Assembly: GCA_900319695.1 (NCBI GenBank)
Contig: ONPN01000008.1
Location: forward strand, 46,642 to 110,641
Length of the DNA: 64,000 nucleotides
Direction of reading: 5' to 3'
Origin: an uncultured Eubacteriales bacterium
GTDB lineage: Bacteria > Bacillota > Clostridia > Oscillospirales > Oscillospiraceae
The notes beneath the pieces were generated by a model. That model had not been told where the DNA came from, made no database searches, and worked only from the letters and a program-made list of their open reading frames with translations. This document shows positions 63,804 to 64,000 of this stretch, piece after piece (position 1 is the first letter of the stretch; each line of letters starts with the position of its first letter). A program made the translations under genes and the position numbers.

Positions 63804-64000
63804 ATGCTCAACCACATCGTCATCATGGGTCGTCTGACCCGCGATCCGGAACTGCGCACCACGCAGTCCGGCGTCAGTGTGACGTCCTTCACCGTTGCGG
63901 TGGACCGCGATTTCGGCGGCCGCGACGGAGGCGAACGGCAGACCGACTTTGTCGACTGCGTCGCGTGGCGTCAAACCGGCGAATTCGTGTCCAAGTATTT
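63804..64000 (+). CDS. ssb: Single-stranded DNA-binding protein, 3' end outside the window
   Basis: The first 65 codons of SSB are visible: MLNHIVIMGRLTRDPELRTT, then VTSFTVAVDRDF and TDFVDCVAWRQTGEFVSKY, the OB-fold of the family. GAGGTAAGGGA precedes ATG at 63804. It protects single-stranded DNA during replication and repair. The remainder, and presumably rpsR, lie beyond the edge. Confidence 0.96.
   Translation, partial: MLNHIVIMGRLTRDPELRTTQSGVSVTSFTVAVDRDFGGRDGGERQTDFVDCVAWRQTGEFVSKY

Overview
The window comes from a high-GC, low-oxygen-adapted Gram-positive bacterium, most likely a gut Clostridium-class organism of the Oscillospiraceae type. This is an inference from gene content: a bacterial V-type ATPase operon, class III ribonucleotide reductase with its activase, a type III glutamine synthetase, a lysine riboswitch, class II GalT, and many short intergenic inverted-repeat elements. 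No rRNA, tRNA, CRISPR array, phage or transposase gene was seen.

Layout. 1-8.4 kb (minus strand): a V-type ATPase operon in the order ntpF-I-K-E-C-G-A-B, as in Enterococcus hirae. The rotor subunit keeps the Na+ ligand residues, so it is probably a sodium pump. 8.5-10.4 kb: a lysine riboswitch with terminator controlling an NhaC-family transporter. 10.4-14.4 kb: threonine aldolase, a small coiled-coil protein, a disrupted pnp and rpsO. 14.4-22.4 kb (minus): a five-gene peptide ABC transporter and typA. 22.5-34.5 kb (plus): polytopic glycosyltransferase-like proteins, yfbR, a UPF0291 protein, tex, galT, azlCD, a YitT protein and two tandem paralogous membrane proteins. 34.5-40.3 kb: a TetR regulator divergent from a GT-B-like protein, a GPH sugar transporter and a GH36 alpha-galactosidase. 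40.3-44 kb (minus): a heterodimeric ABC exporter. 44-54.4 kb (plus): tfoX-like, Nudix, a short aspartokinase, nrdG-nrdD, ymdB, a YhaO/YhaN nuclease pair and a DUF2752 protein. 54.4-64 kb: zinc-ribbon proteins, a secreted protein, glutamine synthetase III behind a structured leader, an acyltransferase, a Ttd14-like NTPase, a CsoR-type regulator, then rpsF-ssb.

The most distinctive property is the number of small non-coding repeats. R1 is an approximately 150-bp structured element with compensatory stem changes, lying sense-oriented directly before ribosome-binding sites; one copy has displaced the start of ntpA. R2 is an approximately 115-130-bp GA/CT-rich inverted repeat that sits 0-3 bp after stop codons. 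R3 and R4 also sit just behind stop codons. R5 is a 156-bp MITE with a TTAT duplication supplying the tetR stop codon. Fragments of these elements appear to provide start sites for two genes.

Other points of interest are two internal frame-breaking deletions in pnp, paired NrdR boxes before nrdG-nrdD, a glutaredoxin-like domain fused to NrdD, and a terminator-like hairpin between the glnA promoter and gene. All assignments come from reading the sequence and from knowledge of the families; no database search was run.
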